Assembly (NCBI RefSeq): GCF_020532605.1
Contig: NZ_JAJATW010000020.1
Location: 1-64,000 of the forward strand
Direction of reading: 5' to 3'
Source: Marinomonas algarum
GTDB taxonomy: Bacteria; Pseudomonadota; Gammaproteobacteria; Pseudomonadales; Marinomonadaceae
Length of the DNA: 64,000 nucleotides
The translations under genes were made by a program, and so were the position numbers. Positions 8,813-18,153 of this stretch are shown here, piece by piece (position 1 is the stretch's first letter; each line of letters starts with the position of its first letter). The notes below the pieces were generated by a model. That model did no database searches. It was not told where the DNA came from and worked only from the letters and a program-made list of their open reading frames with translations.

Positions 8813-10198
8813 ATGAAATACATTTCTACTCGTGGACAAGCCCCCACTCTTTCATTTGGTGATGTGTTGCTGGCTGGTTTAGCGAATGACGGTGGTTTGT
8901 ACGTACCAGAAACCTTGCCTCATTACAGTAAAGAAGAAATTGCCTCTTGGGCGAACTTAAGCTATCAAGAATTGGCTTTTAAAGTGATGTGGCCGTTTGT
9001 GGAAGGCGATATTCCTGCAGATGCGTTTAAAAGTATGATCGATGAGGCTTATGCCAGCTTCAACCATGCTTCCATTGCACCTATGGTGCAGGTAGGCAAC
9101 AACGAATGGATTTTAGAGTTGTTCCGTGGGCCGACCTTGGCGTTTAAAGATTTTGCATTGCAGTTACTTGGTCGCTTGATGGATTATGTTCTATCTGAGC
9201 GCAAAGAGAAATTGGTGATTTTGGGGGCTACCTCTGGTGACACAGGATCGGCAGCGATCGAAGGTTGTCGCCATTCTGAGCACCTTGATATTTTTATTTT
9301 GCATCCGTATCAGCGTGTATCAGAAGTGCAACGTCGTCAAATGACGACGATTATCGATGACAACGTATTTAACGTTGCGGTAAAAGGAAATTTCGACGAC
9401 TGTCAGAGCATGGTAAAAGCCAGCTTTGCCGATCAGTCTTTCTTGAAAGGCGGCAAATTAGGTGCCGTTAACTCGATTAACTGGGCGCGTATTATGGCGC
9501 AAATCGTGTATTATTTCTCTTCTGCTTTGTCTGTAGGCGCACCGCATCGTAAAGTGTCTTTCTCTGTACCAACGGGGAATTTCGGTGACATTTTCGCTGG
9601 TTACCTAGCGAAACAAATGGGTTTGCCTATCGATCAGTTGGTTGTGGCAACGAATCAGAATGATATTTTGCATCGTGTTATTGCTGAAAATGACATGAGT
9701 CGTCAGTCATTAGACGTCACTTTATCGCCTAGTATGGACATCATGGTATCGAGTAACTTTGAGCGTTTATTATTTGATGCGCATGGTCGTGATGGGGAAG
9801 CCATTGCCGATCTGATGGCGCGCTTTAATAAAGGTGATGTGGCTTTAAACGACGAGGCTTGGTCATTCGTTAAAGAACATTTTGACAGCTATAAAGTCGA
9901 TGATCAGAAAACCTGTGACGTGATCTCAGAGGTGTTTGCAAAGACACAATATTTGCTTGATCCACACACGGCGATTGGCTTGGAAGCGGCGCGTCAATGC
10001 TGGAAAGACACCTCTGTTCCCATGATTACGCTAGCAACGGCGCACCCAGTAAAATTCCCTGAAGCGGTGGAAAAAGCAGGTTGTGACACACCAGCATTGC
10101 CTGAGCACATGAAAGATTTGTTCGAACGTGAAGAAGCGTATACTGTGTTAGAAAACAGTTTAACGGACGTTCAAGCTTTTGTGGCAGAGAACATCTAA
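8813..10198 (+). CDS. thrC: threonine synthase
   Basis: A 461-residue PLP enzyme converting O-phosphohomoserine to threonine. The PLP lysine is Lys112 in GPTLAFKDFALQ, and the phosphate-binding ATSGDTGSAA loop follows at about 139-148. Length matches the longer, gammaproteobacterial/fungal-type class. It forms an operon with hom and ends at a strong terminator. Confidence 0.97.
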   Translation: MKYISTRGQAPTLSFGDVLLAGLANDGGLYVPETLPHYSKEEIASWANLSYQELAFKVMWPFVEGDIPADAFKSMIDEAYASFNHASIAPMVQVGNNEWILELFRGPTLAFKDFALQLLGRLMDYVLSERKEKLVILGATSGDTGSAAIEGCRHSEHLDIFILHPYQRVSEVQRRQMTTIIDDNVFNVAVKGNFDDCQSMVKASFADQSFLKGGKLGAVNSINWARIMAQIVYYFSSALSVGAPHRKVSFSVPTGNFGDIFAGYLAKQMGLPIDQLVVATNQNDILHRVIAENDMSRQSLDVTLSPSMDIMVSSNFERLLFDAHGRDGEAIADLMARFNKGDVALNDEAWSFVKEHFDSYKVDDQKTCDVISEVFAKTQYLLDPHTAIGLEAARQCWKDTSVPMITLATAHPVKFPEAVEKAGCDTPALPEHMKDLFEREEAYTVLENSLTDVQAFVAENI

Positions 10199-10247
10199 CG
10201 TTCCTTCTCTGATTAAAGTTTGTTGAGCAAGCCAGCAGTACAAACAC

Positions 10248-10283
10248 AAACGGCCAATCCTCGATTGGCCGTTTCTTTTTTTT
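10248..10283 (+). terminator. intrinsic terminator after thrC
   Basis: AAACGGCCAATC-CTC-GATTGGCCGTTT, a perfect 12-bp stem, followed by a C and a T8 tract, 50 bp after the thrC stop. Confidence 0.93.
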
Positions 10284-10311
10284 ACCCTTAATAAGCGATT
10301 CATACCTTTCC

Positions 10312-11055
10312 ATGAACAGTATTCTTCTCAACCCTGATCACACGCTTAGCGCGGGGCAATATCGACTGACAGCAAGACAACAGCAACATATCTCCAAAGT
10401 GATTAAGGCCGAAGCCGGTGCGGTATTACGTGTTGGGCTATTAAACGGTCAGATGGGAGAGGGAATCTACGAGCCGCCTAGTGAGGGCTTTGATCAGAAT
10501 AAAGAGATAAGTGACTGTGGTTATATTCATTCATTAAATTTATTTCGTTCGCCGCCAGCCCCCTTACCGATGGTGCTCGTGATGGCACTGCCTCGACCCA
10601 ATATGCTCAAACGTACTTTGCACAATATTACGGCGATGGGCGTGAAGGAGCTGTATTTGATTCACTCAGCCAAAGTAGAAAAGAGCTACTGGCAAAGCCC
10701 TGTGTTACAACCTGAGTCAATCGAGCAGTGTTTGCTAGAAGGGTTGGAGCAGGCCAAAGATACCTTAATGCCAAAGCTGACGTTTGTGCCACGTTTTCGC
10801 CCCTTTGTTGAAGACCAGCTTCCCGCTCTTTTAAACAATAAGATGGGGTTGTTAGCGCATCCATACAAAGCGATACGCTGTCCTGTTGACCTACAACAGC
10901 CTTGTGTTCTGGCTTTAGGGCCGGAAGGGGGGTGGAATGAATTTGAAGTAGAAAAATGGCTTGAAGCAGGGATGCAAGCCGTTCACCTAGGTGAGCGGAT
11001 TTTAAAAGTCGAAACTGTTGTGCCGGCGCTGTTGTCGCGTTTATATCCTAGCTGA
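10312..11055 (+). CDS. rsmE: 16S rRNA (uracil1498-N3)-methyltransferase RsmE
   Basis: A 247-residue SPOUT methyltransferase that makes m3U1498 in 16S rRNA. The N-terminal PUA-like domain contains the RLTARQQQHISKVIKAEAG segment. The C-terminal knot shows VLALGPEGGWNEFEVE and LGERILKVETVVPALLSRL, the signature S-adenosylmethionine loops. Length is normal. It lies between the thrC terminator and recJ on the same strand. Confidence 0.95.
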   Translation: MNSILLNPDHTLSAGQYRLTARQQQHISKVIKAEAGAVLRVGLLNGQMGEGIYEPPSEGFDQNKEISDCGYIHSLNLFRSPPAPLPMVLVMALPRPNMLKRTLHNITAMGVKELYLIHSAKVEKSYWQSPVLQPESIEQCLLEGLEQAKDTLMPKLTFVPRFRPFVEDQLPALLNNKMGLLAHPYKAIRCPVDLQQPCVLALGPEGGWNEFEVEKWLEAGMQAVHLGERILKVETVVPALLSRLYPS

Positions 11056-11102
11056 ACACTGACACAGTCGTGCTTTATTTTGTGATAATGAGTTGAGTTT
11101 TT

Positions 11103-12827
11103 ATGCGTATAGAACGTCGATCTGTTCCTTTTAGTAATGATCATTTACCGGCTGAGATGCCATTAAGCCTGCGTCGTATTTTTTTAGCGCGTGGCGTAAC
11201 AACGAGTCAAGAGTTAGATTATCGATTGCCTCATTTGTTAAGACCAGATGCCTTATTTGATTTGACTGTTGCTGCCAAGGTGTTAGCGGATGCGATTGAA
11301 GCGGGGCAGAAAATTCTAATCGTCGGTGATTTTGATGCCGACGGTGCGACAAGTACCAGTCTTGGCATATTAGCATTAGAAGCGATGGGCGCTATTGCCC
11401 CTGAATATTTGGTGCCAAACCGTTTCGAATTTGGCTATGGTCTCACTCCCGAAATCGTTGAGGTTGCACAAGGCAGTGCGCCTGATGTGTTGGTCACCGT
11501 AGATAATGGTATTGCCAGTATTGAAGGTGTGGCGGCCGCTAAAGCTTATGGCATGAAAGTGGTGGTGACGGATCATCATTTACCGGGTGATGCTCTGCCA
11601 GCCGCCGATGCCATTGTGAACCCCAATCATCCTGAGTGTGGCTTTCCAAGTAAAAACTTGGCGGGCGTTGGTGTCATTTTTTATGTGATGTCAGCGTTGC
11701 GTGCTGAACTTAAAGCGCGAAATTGGTTTGTTGAGCAGCATATCCCTGAACCCAAAATGGCCGATTATTTGGATTTAGTGGCATTGGGCACGGTGGCTGA
11801 CGTGGTTTCTTTGGATGCGAACAATCGTATTTTAGTACAACAAGGGTTAAAACGAATTCAAGCGGGTTTGGCGCGACCCGGTATTTTGGCTTTATTAGAA
11901 GTAGGGCGTCGGGATCATACTCAGTTAAAAGCCTCTGACTTAGGGTTTGTCGTTGGACCAAGATTGAACGCGGCAGGACGACTGGATGATATGTCAGTGG
12001 GCATTGAGTGTCTGCTGGCGGTGCATCCCCATCAGGCTAAAGATTACGCGCAACAGCTGGATCAATTTAACCGCGAACGTAAAGCCATTGAGTCCGATAT
12101 GAAAGAGCAAGCGGAATTGGCGCTGACCACCTTGTTAAACGATGAGCAAGACATGCCGAACGGCATGTGTTTTTATGATTCAGACTGGCATCAAGGTGTG
12201 ATTGGGATTCTTGCCTCGAGAATGAAAGAAAAGTGTCATCGCCCAGTGATCGCGTTTGCCCGAGTGGGTGAAGACGAACTAAAAGGCTCGGCGCGCTCTA
12301 TTCCTGGTGTTCATATCCGTGATGCATTAGACCTACTGGCGAAGCGACACCCGCCACTGCTGAGCAAATTTGGTGGGCATGCTATGGCGGCTGGTATGTC
12401 GATTAAGGAATCTCATTATGAGGCTTTTCGTTTGGCGTTTGATGCCATTATTACTGAATGGGTGACGCCAGAGCAGCTTGAGGCCACTTTATTCACCGAT
12501 GGTCCTCTTGCCCCCGAAGATTTTAGTCTCAGCTTTGCTGAACAGGTGCGTCTGTCAGGGCCTTGGGGGCAACTGTTTCCTGAACCCTGTTTTGATGGTG
12601 TTTTTGATATTTTGCAGCAACGTATTGTTGGCGAAAAACATTTAAAGTTGCTGGTCCGAGAGCCAAATAGTGGTCTGTTATTGGATGCGATCAGTTTTTT
12701 TGTTGATCTGGATAAGTGGCCAAACCACACCGCAGAGCAGGCGCGTCTAGTGTATAAATTAGACATTAATGAGTTTCGTGGTCAGCGTAACTTACAGCTT
12801 ATGGTGGATTACTTAGAAGCCGTGTAA
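11103..12827 (+). CDS. recJ: single-strand-specific 5'-3' exonuclease RecJ
   Basis: A 574-residue DHH-superfamily exonuclease used in RecF-pathway recombination, mismatch repair and base excision repair. Motif I is GDFDADG (75-81), and the DHH motif is TDHH (156-159). Later come LVALGTVADVVSL and VGPRLNAAGRLDD. The DHHA1 domain contains SKFGGHAMAAGM. Length is close to the E. coli protein. The gene stands alone between rsmE and folD. Confidence 0.97.
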   Translation: MRIERRSVPFSNDHLPAEMPLSLRRIFLARGVTTSQELDYRLPHLLRPDALFDLTVAAKVLADAIEAGQKILIVGDFDADGATSTSLGILALEAMGAIAPEYLVPNRFEFGYGLTPEIVEVAQGSAPDVLVTVDNGIASIEGVAAAKAYGMKVVVTDHHLPGDALPAADAIVNPNHPECGFPSKNLAGVGVIFYVMSALRAELKARNWFVEQHIPEPKMADYLDLVALGTVADVVSLDANNRILVQQGLKRIQAGLARPGILALLEVGRRDHTQLKASDLGFVVGPRLNAAGRLDDMSVGIECLLAVHPHQAKDYAQQLDQFNRERKAIESDMKEQAELALTTLLNDEQDMPNGMCFYDSDWHQGVIGILASRMKEKCHRPVIAFARVGEDELKGSARSIPGVHIRDALDLLAKRHPPLLSKFGGHAMAAGMSIKESHYEAFRLAFDAIITEWVTPEQLEATLFTDGPLAPEDFSLSFAEQVRLSGPWGQLFPEPCFDGVFDILQQRIVGEKHLKLLVREPNSGLLLDAISFFVDLDKWPNHTAEQARLVYKLDINEFRGQRNLQLMVDYLEAV

Positions 12828-12880
12828 AGAGGATCGGCTGTTTTCACATTGGTCACGACGTAACAAAAGAAAACTTGGGG

Positions 12881-12886
12881 TATAAT
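12881..12886 (+). promoter_or_regulatory. candidate -10 element for folD
   Basis: A perfect TATAAT 45 bp before the folD start, with no convincing -35 at 17 bp. Confidence 0.35.
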
Positions 12887-12930
12887 ATGACTCCCTTTTT
12901 ACACCACTTTATTTTTATTGGAGCTCATTC

Positions 12931-13776
12931 ATGACGGCATTGGTTCTTGATGGCAAACGTTGTGCTAAAGACACAGAAATTCGCTTAGAAGCACAGGTTA
13001 CTGAGTTAAAAGAGCGTACTGGTCGCACGCCTATTTTGGCGACAATTTTGGTGGGTGCTGATCCAGCATCGGCAACGTACGTGAAAATGAAAGGCAATGC
13101 ATGTCGTCGTGTTGGTATGGATTCAATGGCGATTGAGTTATCGGAAACGACCACCACAGAGCAACTGCTAGCAAAAATTAACGAGTTAAACGACAACCCA
13201 GACGTGCATGGTATTTTGCTACAGCACCCTGTTCCGGCTCAGATTGATGAGCGTGTATGCTTTGATGCCATTGCTGCACACAAGGATGTTGACGGTGTGA
13301 CTTGCTTGGGGTTCGGTCGTATGGCCATGCAAGAACCGGCTTACGGTGCTGCGACGCCTGCGGGTATCATGCGCTTATTGGAAGCGAATGACATTGCCTT
13401 AGAAGGTAAGCACGTTGTGGTTGTCGGTCGTAGCCCGATTTTAGGTAAGCCAATGGCAATGATGATGCTGAACGCGAATGCGACCGTGACCATCTGTCAT
13501 TCACGCACACAAAACCTACCCGAATTTGTTAAGCAAGCGGACGTTATTGTTGGTGCGGTGGGTAAGCCAGAGTTTATTAAAGCCGACTGGATTAAAGACG
13601 GTGCGGTTGTGGTGGATGCCGGTTACCACCCCGGTGGCGTCGGTGATATTGAATTGGCGCCTTTGGTTGATCGTGTTGCTGCTTATACGCCGGTACCGGG
13701 TGGCGTTGGCCCGATGACAATAAACACGCTTATTTTGCAAACCGTGGTGTCTGGCCTAAAACAGCTTGCTGAGTAA
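12931..13776 (+). CDS. folD: bifunctional methylene-THF dehydrogenase/cyclohydrolase FolD
   Basis: A 281-residue enzyme interconverting 5,10-methylene-, methenyl- and 10-formyl-tetrahydrofolate. The catalytic [14 protein letters not shown] lysine motif, the [13 protein letters not shown] segment, the NADP-binding [18 protein letters not shown] and the C-terminal [14 protein letters not shown] are all present. A GGAG ribosome site precedes the ATG. Its folate products connect to thyA, folA and the glycine/serine pool. Confidence 0.98.
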   Translation: MTALVLDGKRCAKDTEIRLEAQVTELKERTGRTPILATILVGADPASATYVKMKGNACRRVGMDSMAIELSETTTTEQLLAKINELNDNPDVHGILLQHPVPAQIDERVCFDAIAAHKDVDGVTCLGFGRMAMQEPAYGAATPAGIMRLLEANDIALEGKHVVVVGRSPILGKPMAMMMLNANATVTICHSRTQNLPEFVKQADVIVGAVGKPEFIKADWIKDGAVVVDAGYHPGGVGDIELAPLVDRVAAYTPVPGGVGPMTINTLILQTVVSGLKQLAE

Positions 13777-13791
13777 GTATTCTCTATATTG

Positions 13792-13829
13792 CGCCGTTAA
13801 TGCAGGGGCGTTAACGGCGTATTCTTTTT
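13792..13829 (+). terminator. probable terminator after folD
   Basis: CGCCGTTAA (13792-13800) pairs perfectly with TTAACGGCG (13811-13819) around a 10-nt loop. TATTCTTTTT follows, so the T-tract is slightly delayed. Confidence 0.6.
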
Positions 13830-13859
13830 GCTATTTCCAATAAAACAGGTAGACAGTGT

Positions 13860-14450
13860 ATGTCCACAGAAAGGTTAAAAGACGCGTTGGACTTTGACTT
13901 AATCGCCGACGTATTTGTAACAGAATCCATCACCGCATCGCCGTCAGAATTGCACGGGCAGTTATCAGGCTATTTGGCGTCTGGTGTGATGTTACCACTA
14001 GAAGACTGGCTCACCATGGTGGCAGAATTTTGCGATATTGAAGGTTGGAAAGAAGACGCGAGTCGTGCGGTTATGGTTGAGCTTTATACAGCCACATTGA
14101 CACTGCTGCAAAACGGTGAGTTTGCCTTCTCCCCCAGTATTTGTGATGAAGATGCCGAGTTGTCTGAACGCGGTGTTACCTTATCCCAATGGGCGCATGG
14201 CTTTTTAGCAGGGTACGGTTTATCCGGTCAGAAAAAAGATTTATCCGACGAAACCAAACAGATCCTGCGGGATCTTGCTAACATTTCAGCCATGCAATCC
14301 GAAATGCGAAGCTTAGAAGACAACAACGACAATGAAGCCGATTTAACCGAATTGGTAGAATATGTGCGTTTATCCGCCATGATGATGTACACAGAGCATC
14401 ATGATATTAACCCTGACGTAGACCACACAAAAAAAGCGCCTTTACATTGA
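13860..14450 (+). CDS. UPF0149 (YgfB/YecA) family protein
   Basis: A 196-residue acidic, all-helical protein of the UPF0149 family. Family features are PSELHGQLSGYLASG near residue 25-40 and WAHGFLAGYGLSGQK near 100. It lies directly upstream of pepP and the ubiquinone hydroxylase, the same order as ygfB-pepP-ubiH in E. coli. In Pseudomonas aeruginosa the YgfB homologue affects beta-lactam resistance; nothing here shows the same role. The short zinc motif seen at the end of some YecA proteins is absent. Confidence 0.85.
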   Translation: MSTERLKDALDFDLIADVFVTESITASPSELHGQLSGYLASGVMLPLEDWLTMVAEFCDIEGWKEDASRAVMVELYTATLTLLQNGEFAFSPSICDEDAELSERGVTLSQWAHGFLAGYGLSGQKKDLSDETKQILRDLANISAMQSEMRSLEDNNDNEADLTELVEYVRLSAMMMYTEHHDINPDVDHTKKAPLH

Positions 14451-14493
14451 TCCCTTTCGACCACAACAGAGACGAATGACTCCACGAGGTTTT

Positions 14494-15801
14494 ATGAACA
14501 TCAGCACGCAAACTTATCAGGCACGCCGCGCACGCTTAATGGCATCGTTACCAGAAAATAGCGTGGTGGTGATTCGAACGGGTGAATTAGCGACACGCAA
14601 CAACGACTGTGAGTATGAGTTTCGCCCCCACAGCAGTTTCTTTTATTTGACTGGGTTTCCTGAGCCCGGTGCGTACGCGTTTATTCATGGGCAAGGGAAT
14701 CTAACCCTGGTGACTTTGCCGAAAGACCCAGAAAAAGAGCAATGGGAAGGCTTTCGGTTTGGTACCGCAGGTGCTGTGTCGGAATTTGGGGCTTATGGTG
14801 CCGCTGAATTGAGCGATTTAGATAAGACCGCTGTGTCTTTAATCGACGGCGCTCATCAGTTGGTGTATTTGTTTAATGACCAAGTGTTACGTGAGCAGGT
14901 TGCCGACTGGCACGATGCCGTGGCGGCGAAAGCGCGCATGGGCGCAGTGGCGCCGACACAGTTCAGTGATTTATCACCTTTGGTGGCTGAGATGCGCTTG
15001 TATAAAGACGCTGAAGAAATTGCCATCATGGAAACTGCCGCGCAGATCAGCGTAGAAGCGCACAAGCAAGCGATGCGTACGGTGCAAGCCGGCATGTATG
15101 AGTATCAGCTTGAGGCCGAGCTCAATTACGTCTTTATGAAATCCGGCGCTCGACAGCCTGCGTATAACAATATCGTCGCTTCGGGCAGTAATGCGTGTGT
15201 GTTGCATTACATCAAAAACGACGAAAAAATTGCAGAAGGCGATTTAATACTGATCGATGCTGGGGCGGAATTAGGTTGTTATGCAGCGGACATCACCCGA
15301 ACTTTTCCAGCGACAGGACGATTCAGTGACGCTCAAGCGGCTTTGTATCAAGTCGTATTAGATGCTTACCATGCCGGAATGAAAGAGCTGAACGTTGGGA
15401 CACCCTATGAAGCTTGCCACACTGCCGCCGTGAGAACGCTAACGCAAGGCTTGGTGACGCATGGTTTGTTAGAAGGCGATCTTGATAGTCTGATTGAGAA
15501 CAAAGCATACCGTGATTTTTACATGCATAATACCGGACACTGGTTGGGTTTGGATGTGCATGATTGCGGTGCATACAAGGTGGACGGCCAGTCTCGCTTG
15601 CTTGAAGAAGGCATGGTGCTGACAATTGAGCCGGGCTTGTACGTTTCTGCAGATAACATGTCAGTCGATGCAAAATGGCGTGGTATCGGTATCCGTATTG
15701 AGGATGATGTGCTAATTCGTGCTGATGGTCCCTACGTGTTGACCCATGGGTTACCAAAAGAAATAGCAGATATTGAAGCCTTTATGGCGCAAGGCGAATA
15801 G
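14494..15801 (+). CDS. pepP: Xaa-Pro aminopeptidase PepP
   Basis: A metallopeptidase releasing N-terminal residues from peptides with proline at position 2. The start at 14494 is behind ACGAGG; an in-frame ATG 18 bp earlier lacks a ribosome site. The pita-bread fold shows all metal ligands: the two aspartates of LILIDAGAELGCYAADITRTF, histidine in HNTGHWLGLDVHD, and glutamates in LTIEPGLYV and GIRIEDD. The N-terminal AMP_N domain (about 5-135) is complete. The protein is 435 residues. The preceding UPF0149 and following ubiquinone genes are conserved neighbours. Confidence 0.95.
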   Translation: MNISTQTYQARRARLMASLPENSVVVIRTGELATRNNDCEYEFRPHSSFFYLTGFPEPGAYAFIHGQGNLTLVTLPKDPEKEQWEGFRFGTAGAVSEFGAYGAAELSDLDKTAVSLIDGAHQLVYLFNDQVLREQVADWHDAVAAKARMGAVAPTQFSDLSPLVAEMRLYKDAEEIAIMETAAQISVEAHKQAMRTVQAGMYEYQLEAELNYVFMKSGARQPAYNNIVASGSNACVLHYIKNDEKIAEGDLILIDAGAELGCYAADITRTFPATGRFSDAQAALYQVVLDAYHAGMKELNVGTPYEACHTAAVRTLTQGLVTHGLLEGDLDSLIENKAYRDFYMHNTGHWLGLDVHDCGAYKVDGQSRLLEEGMVLTIEPGLYVSADNMSVDAKWRGIGIRIEDDVLIRADGPYVLTHGLPKEIADIEAFMAQGE

Positions 15802-15868
15802 CGACTCGCAGGGCTTGAGTCGATAACACAGCCTTAGTTGAGACACAAAATAGGATGGAATAAGTAAG

Positions 15869-17074
15869 ATGGCAAAATCATACGATCTGATCATTGTGGG
15901 CGCCGGTATGGTCGGTGCTTTATCGGCGGTGTTATTGGCAAAGTCTTCCCTACGAGTGGCGCTGGTCGACAAACACGACGGTGAGCACGTATTGTCTGTG
16001 CCACCGGCCTACGACGCCAGAGTCAGTGCGATTTCCAGTCAATCGAAGAGCTTACTTGAAGCAGCCAACGTGTGGCAAAATTTACCCTCGGGGCGTGTCA
16101 CTTCCTATGACAATATTGTTGTCTGGGATGGACTAGGGGCAGGCTACATCGACTTTAATGCTGGTTTTGCTGCCATGCCAGAGTTGGGGGATTTGGTGGA
16201 AAACATCGTGTTAAGTCAGCAACTTATGACGCAAATAAAGCATAACGCCAATATTGACCTTTATTTGGGTAATGGGTTGGAATCCTATGAGTTGAGTGAG
16301 TCTGGCGCAACGGTAGATCTGCTTTCTGGTGACCGATTGGTGTCACAGGTATTGATTGCGGCAGACGGCGGCTCCTCTTCATTGCGTTCAGAAAATGGTT
16401 TTGAAACCGTTGAGTGGGATTACGGGCACACTGCAATTGCAGCAACGATTGAAATTGATCAAGCCCATCAAAATACGGCTTGGCAGAGTTTTGGAGAAGA
16501 GGGCGTGTTGGCCTTCTTGCCTCTACCTCCCGTTAACGACCGACATTTTGTTTCTATTGTCTGGTGTGTTCCCCCAAAAGACGCGCAACAATTAACAGAA
16601 TTATCCGACGATGATTTTTGTCGTCGCGTACACTATGCCATAAACAAACGTTTTCAGGTGGTCGGTATCACTCGCCCTAGACAAGCAATCCCATTGCGTC
16701 AGCGTCATGCCAAAGAATACATTAAATCGGGCATTGCTCTTATTGGTGATGCTGCGCACACGATTCACCCGCTGGCGGGGCAAGGAGCGAACCTTGGCTT
16801 TGCCGATGTGAAAGCTTTAGTAGAGGTGCTTTCAAAAGCGCATAAACGTGGCGAGCCCTTAGGGCAAAGTAAAGTATTGAGACGTTATCAACGCGCAAGA
16901 ATGCTGGATAACATGGCCATGACGGCAGGGATGGAAGCCTTTAAACGCCTGTTTTCAACGCAACAGCCTTTGATTGTTCAGTTACGTAATGCTGGCATGA
17001 AGCAGTTTGATCGCAGTTTGGGTATTAAGAAAAAAATCATTGCACGGGCGGCAGGGTTGTCGTCTTTTTCCTAA
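15869..17074 (+). CDS. FAD-dependent ubiquinone biosynthesis hydroxylase (UbiI/UbiH/UbiF family)
   Basis: A 401-residue flavoprotein monooxygenase hydroxylating the ubiquinone ring. FAD-binding motifs are VGAGMVGALSAVLLA near residue 10, AADGGSSSLR in the middle and ALIGDAAHTIHPLAGQGANLGF near 290. The GDAAHTIHPLAGQG form is closer to UbiI/UbiF than to UbiH, but position of hydroxylation (C1, C5 or C6) cannot be assigned. E. coli has two such genes after pepP; only one is present here, so it may cover more than one step, or other copies lie elsewhere. Confidence 0.9.
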   Translation: MAKSYDLIIVGAGMVGALSAVLLAKSSLRVALVDKHDGEHVLSVPPAYDARVSAISSQSKSLLEAANVWQNLPSGRVTSYDNIVVWDGLGAGYIDFNAGFAAMPELGDLVENIVLSQQLMTQIKHNANIDLYLGNGLESYELSESGATVDLLSGDRLVSQVLIAADGGSSSLRSENGFETVEWDYGHTAIAATIEIDQAHQNTAWQSFGEEGVLAFLPLPPVNDRHFVSIVWCVPPKDAQQLTELSDDDFCRRVHYAINKRFQVVGITRPRQAIPLRQRHAKEYIKSGIALIGDAAHTIHPLAGQGANLGFADVKALVEVLSKAHKRGEPLGQSKVLRRYQRARMLDNMAMTAGMEAFKRLFSTQQPLIVQLRNAGMKQFDRSLGIKKKIIARAAGLSSFS

Positions 17075-17127
17075 CGTTAGGGTTTTCAACACGGCCTTAA
17101 ACGGCATACAAAGAATCAGAGGCAAGC

Positions 17128-17955
17128 ATGCAAATACAGGATCTTCTTAAGCGCACGGATAAGTTACCCAACGTCCCCGACGTTGTTCGTGAATTGATTC
17201 AACTGTTAAACGATCCTAACGCGAAATATTCTGATATTGCTGCTCGTGTCTCCCATGACCAAACGATTTCTTTGAAAGTATTGCGAATTGTTAACTCTGC
17301 TTACTTTGGTTTGGCGAGAAAAATCTCGTCCATCGACGAGGCAACTGTGCTGCTGGGCATGGATAGGTTAAAAACGCTCGTTATTGCGTCAGGTTTTGCC
17401 AGTTCAGTGACGAAGGTAGATGGCATTGATTTACCTGAATTTTGGACAGAGTCATTTCGTGTGGCGGAGCTATCGCAATGGTTTGCGAAGCGCACAGAGT
17501 CGGTTGACGCAGACGAGGCATTTACCATTGGCATCGTACATAACATCGGTCGACTACTTTTACATCTAACAGCACCTGACGTGGCGCACGACATTCAGAC
17601 ACGGGTTTCTAACCGTCAAGCAAGCCGTTTTAAAGCCGAGCAGGATCTGCTTGGTTTTACATCACAAGACGCCGGTAAGGCATTGATGGATATGTGGCAC
17701 TTTCCTAAAGCGCTTGGTTTTGCTGTTCAACAACATAAACGCCCCTTTGCTGATGGTGACCCCGATCCGTTGGCGTGTGTGTTGAATTTAGCTTGTTATT
17801 TAAACGCCTGTATTCGTACTGAACGAGAGATCGATTTGGTGCGTGAAGGGCTTCCCATGGCGGTGATTGAGGCGGCGGGTTTATCGCCCAGTATCGTGTA
17901 TGAGCTTGATGACGCCATGGCGGTCAGCGATGGCTTAGGGCATCTAATACACTGA
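17128..17955 (+). CDS. HDOD-domain signalling protein
   Basis: A 275-residue protein consisting almost entirely of an HDOD domain. LPNVPDVVRELIQLLNDPNA, VSHDQTISLKVLRIVNSAYFG and IDEATVLLGMDRLKTLVIAS match the family start, and HNIGRLLLH corresponds to the altered HD motif (HN for HD), so phosphohydrolase activity is not expected. It is one of three HDOD proteins in the window and mirrors the one at 22121-22987 across the iron transporter. Such proteins often act in motility, second-messenger or stress signalling; the specific role is unknown. Confidence 0.88.
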   Translation: MQIQDLLKRTDKLPNVPDVVRELIQLLNDPNAKYSDIAARVSHDQTISLKVLRIVNSAYFGLARKISSIDEATVLLGMDRLKTLVIASGFASSVTKVDGIDLPEFWTESFRVAELSQWFAKRTESVDADEAFTIGIVHNIGRLLLHLTAPDVAHDIQTRVSNRQASRFKAEQDLLGFTSQDAGKALMDMWHFPKALGFAVQQHKRPFADGDPDPLACVLNLACYLNACIRTEREIDLVREGLPMAVIEAAGLSPSIVYELDDAMAVSDGLGHLIH

Positions 17956-18002
17956 TCCTTTTATGACGCTTTCTGAATGCGGCGAGGCACATTGTTGCCT
18001 TC

Positions 18003-18021
18003 ATAATAAATGATAATCGCT
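18003..18021 (+). promoter_or_regulatory. candidate Fur box upstream of fbpABC
   Basis: ATGATAATC at 18010-18018 is identical to the core of the 19-bp Fur consensus, and the aligned 19 bases match at about 12 positions. One half-site is perfect and the other weak. It lies about 130 bp before the ferric-iron transporter. Confidence 0.4.
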
Positions 18022-18153
18022 AGTGTTTAGCGTCCTGTTGTGCTAATTTCTTATTTTATTTTTTGAGTCTTATATTGCGTAAGCCATGCTTAACCGCCTT
18101 GGTATTTTGTGCGCGAAAAAAGACCCATTCATTCAAGTATGCGGAAGGTAGAG

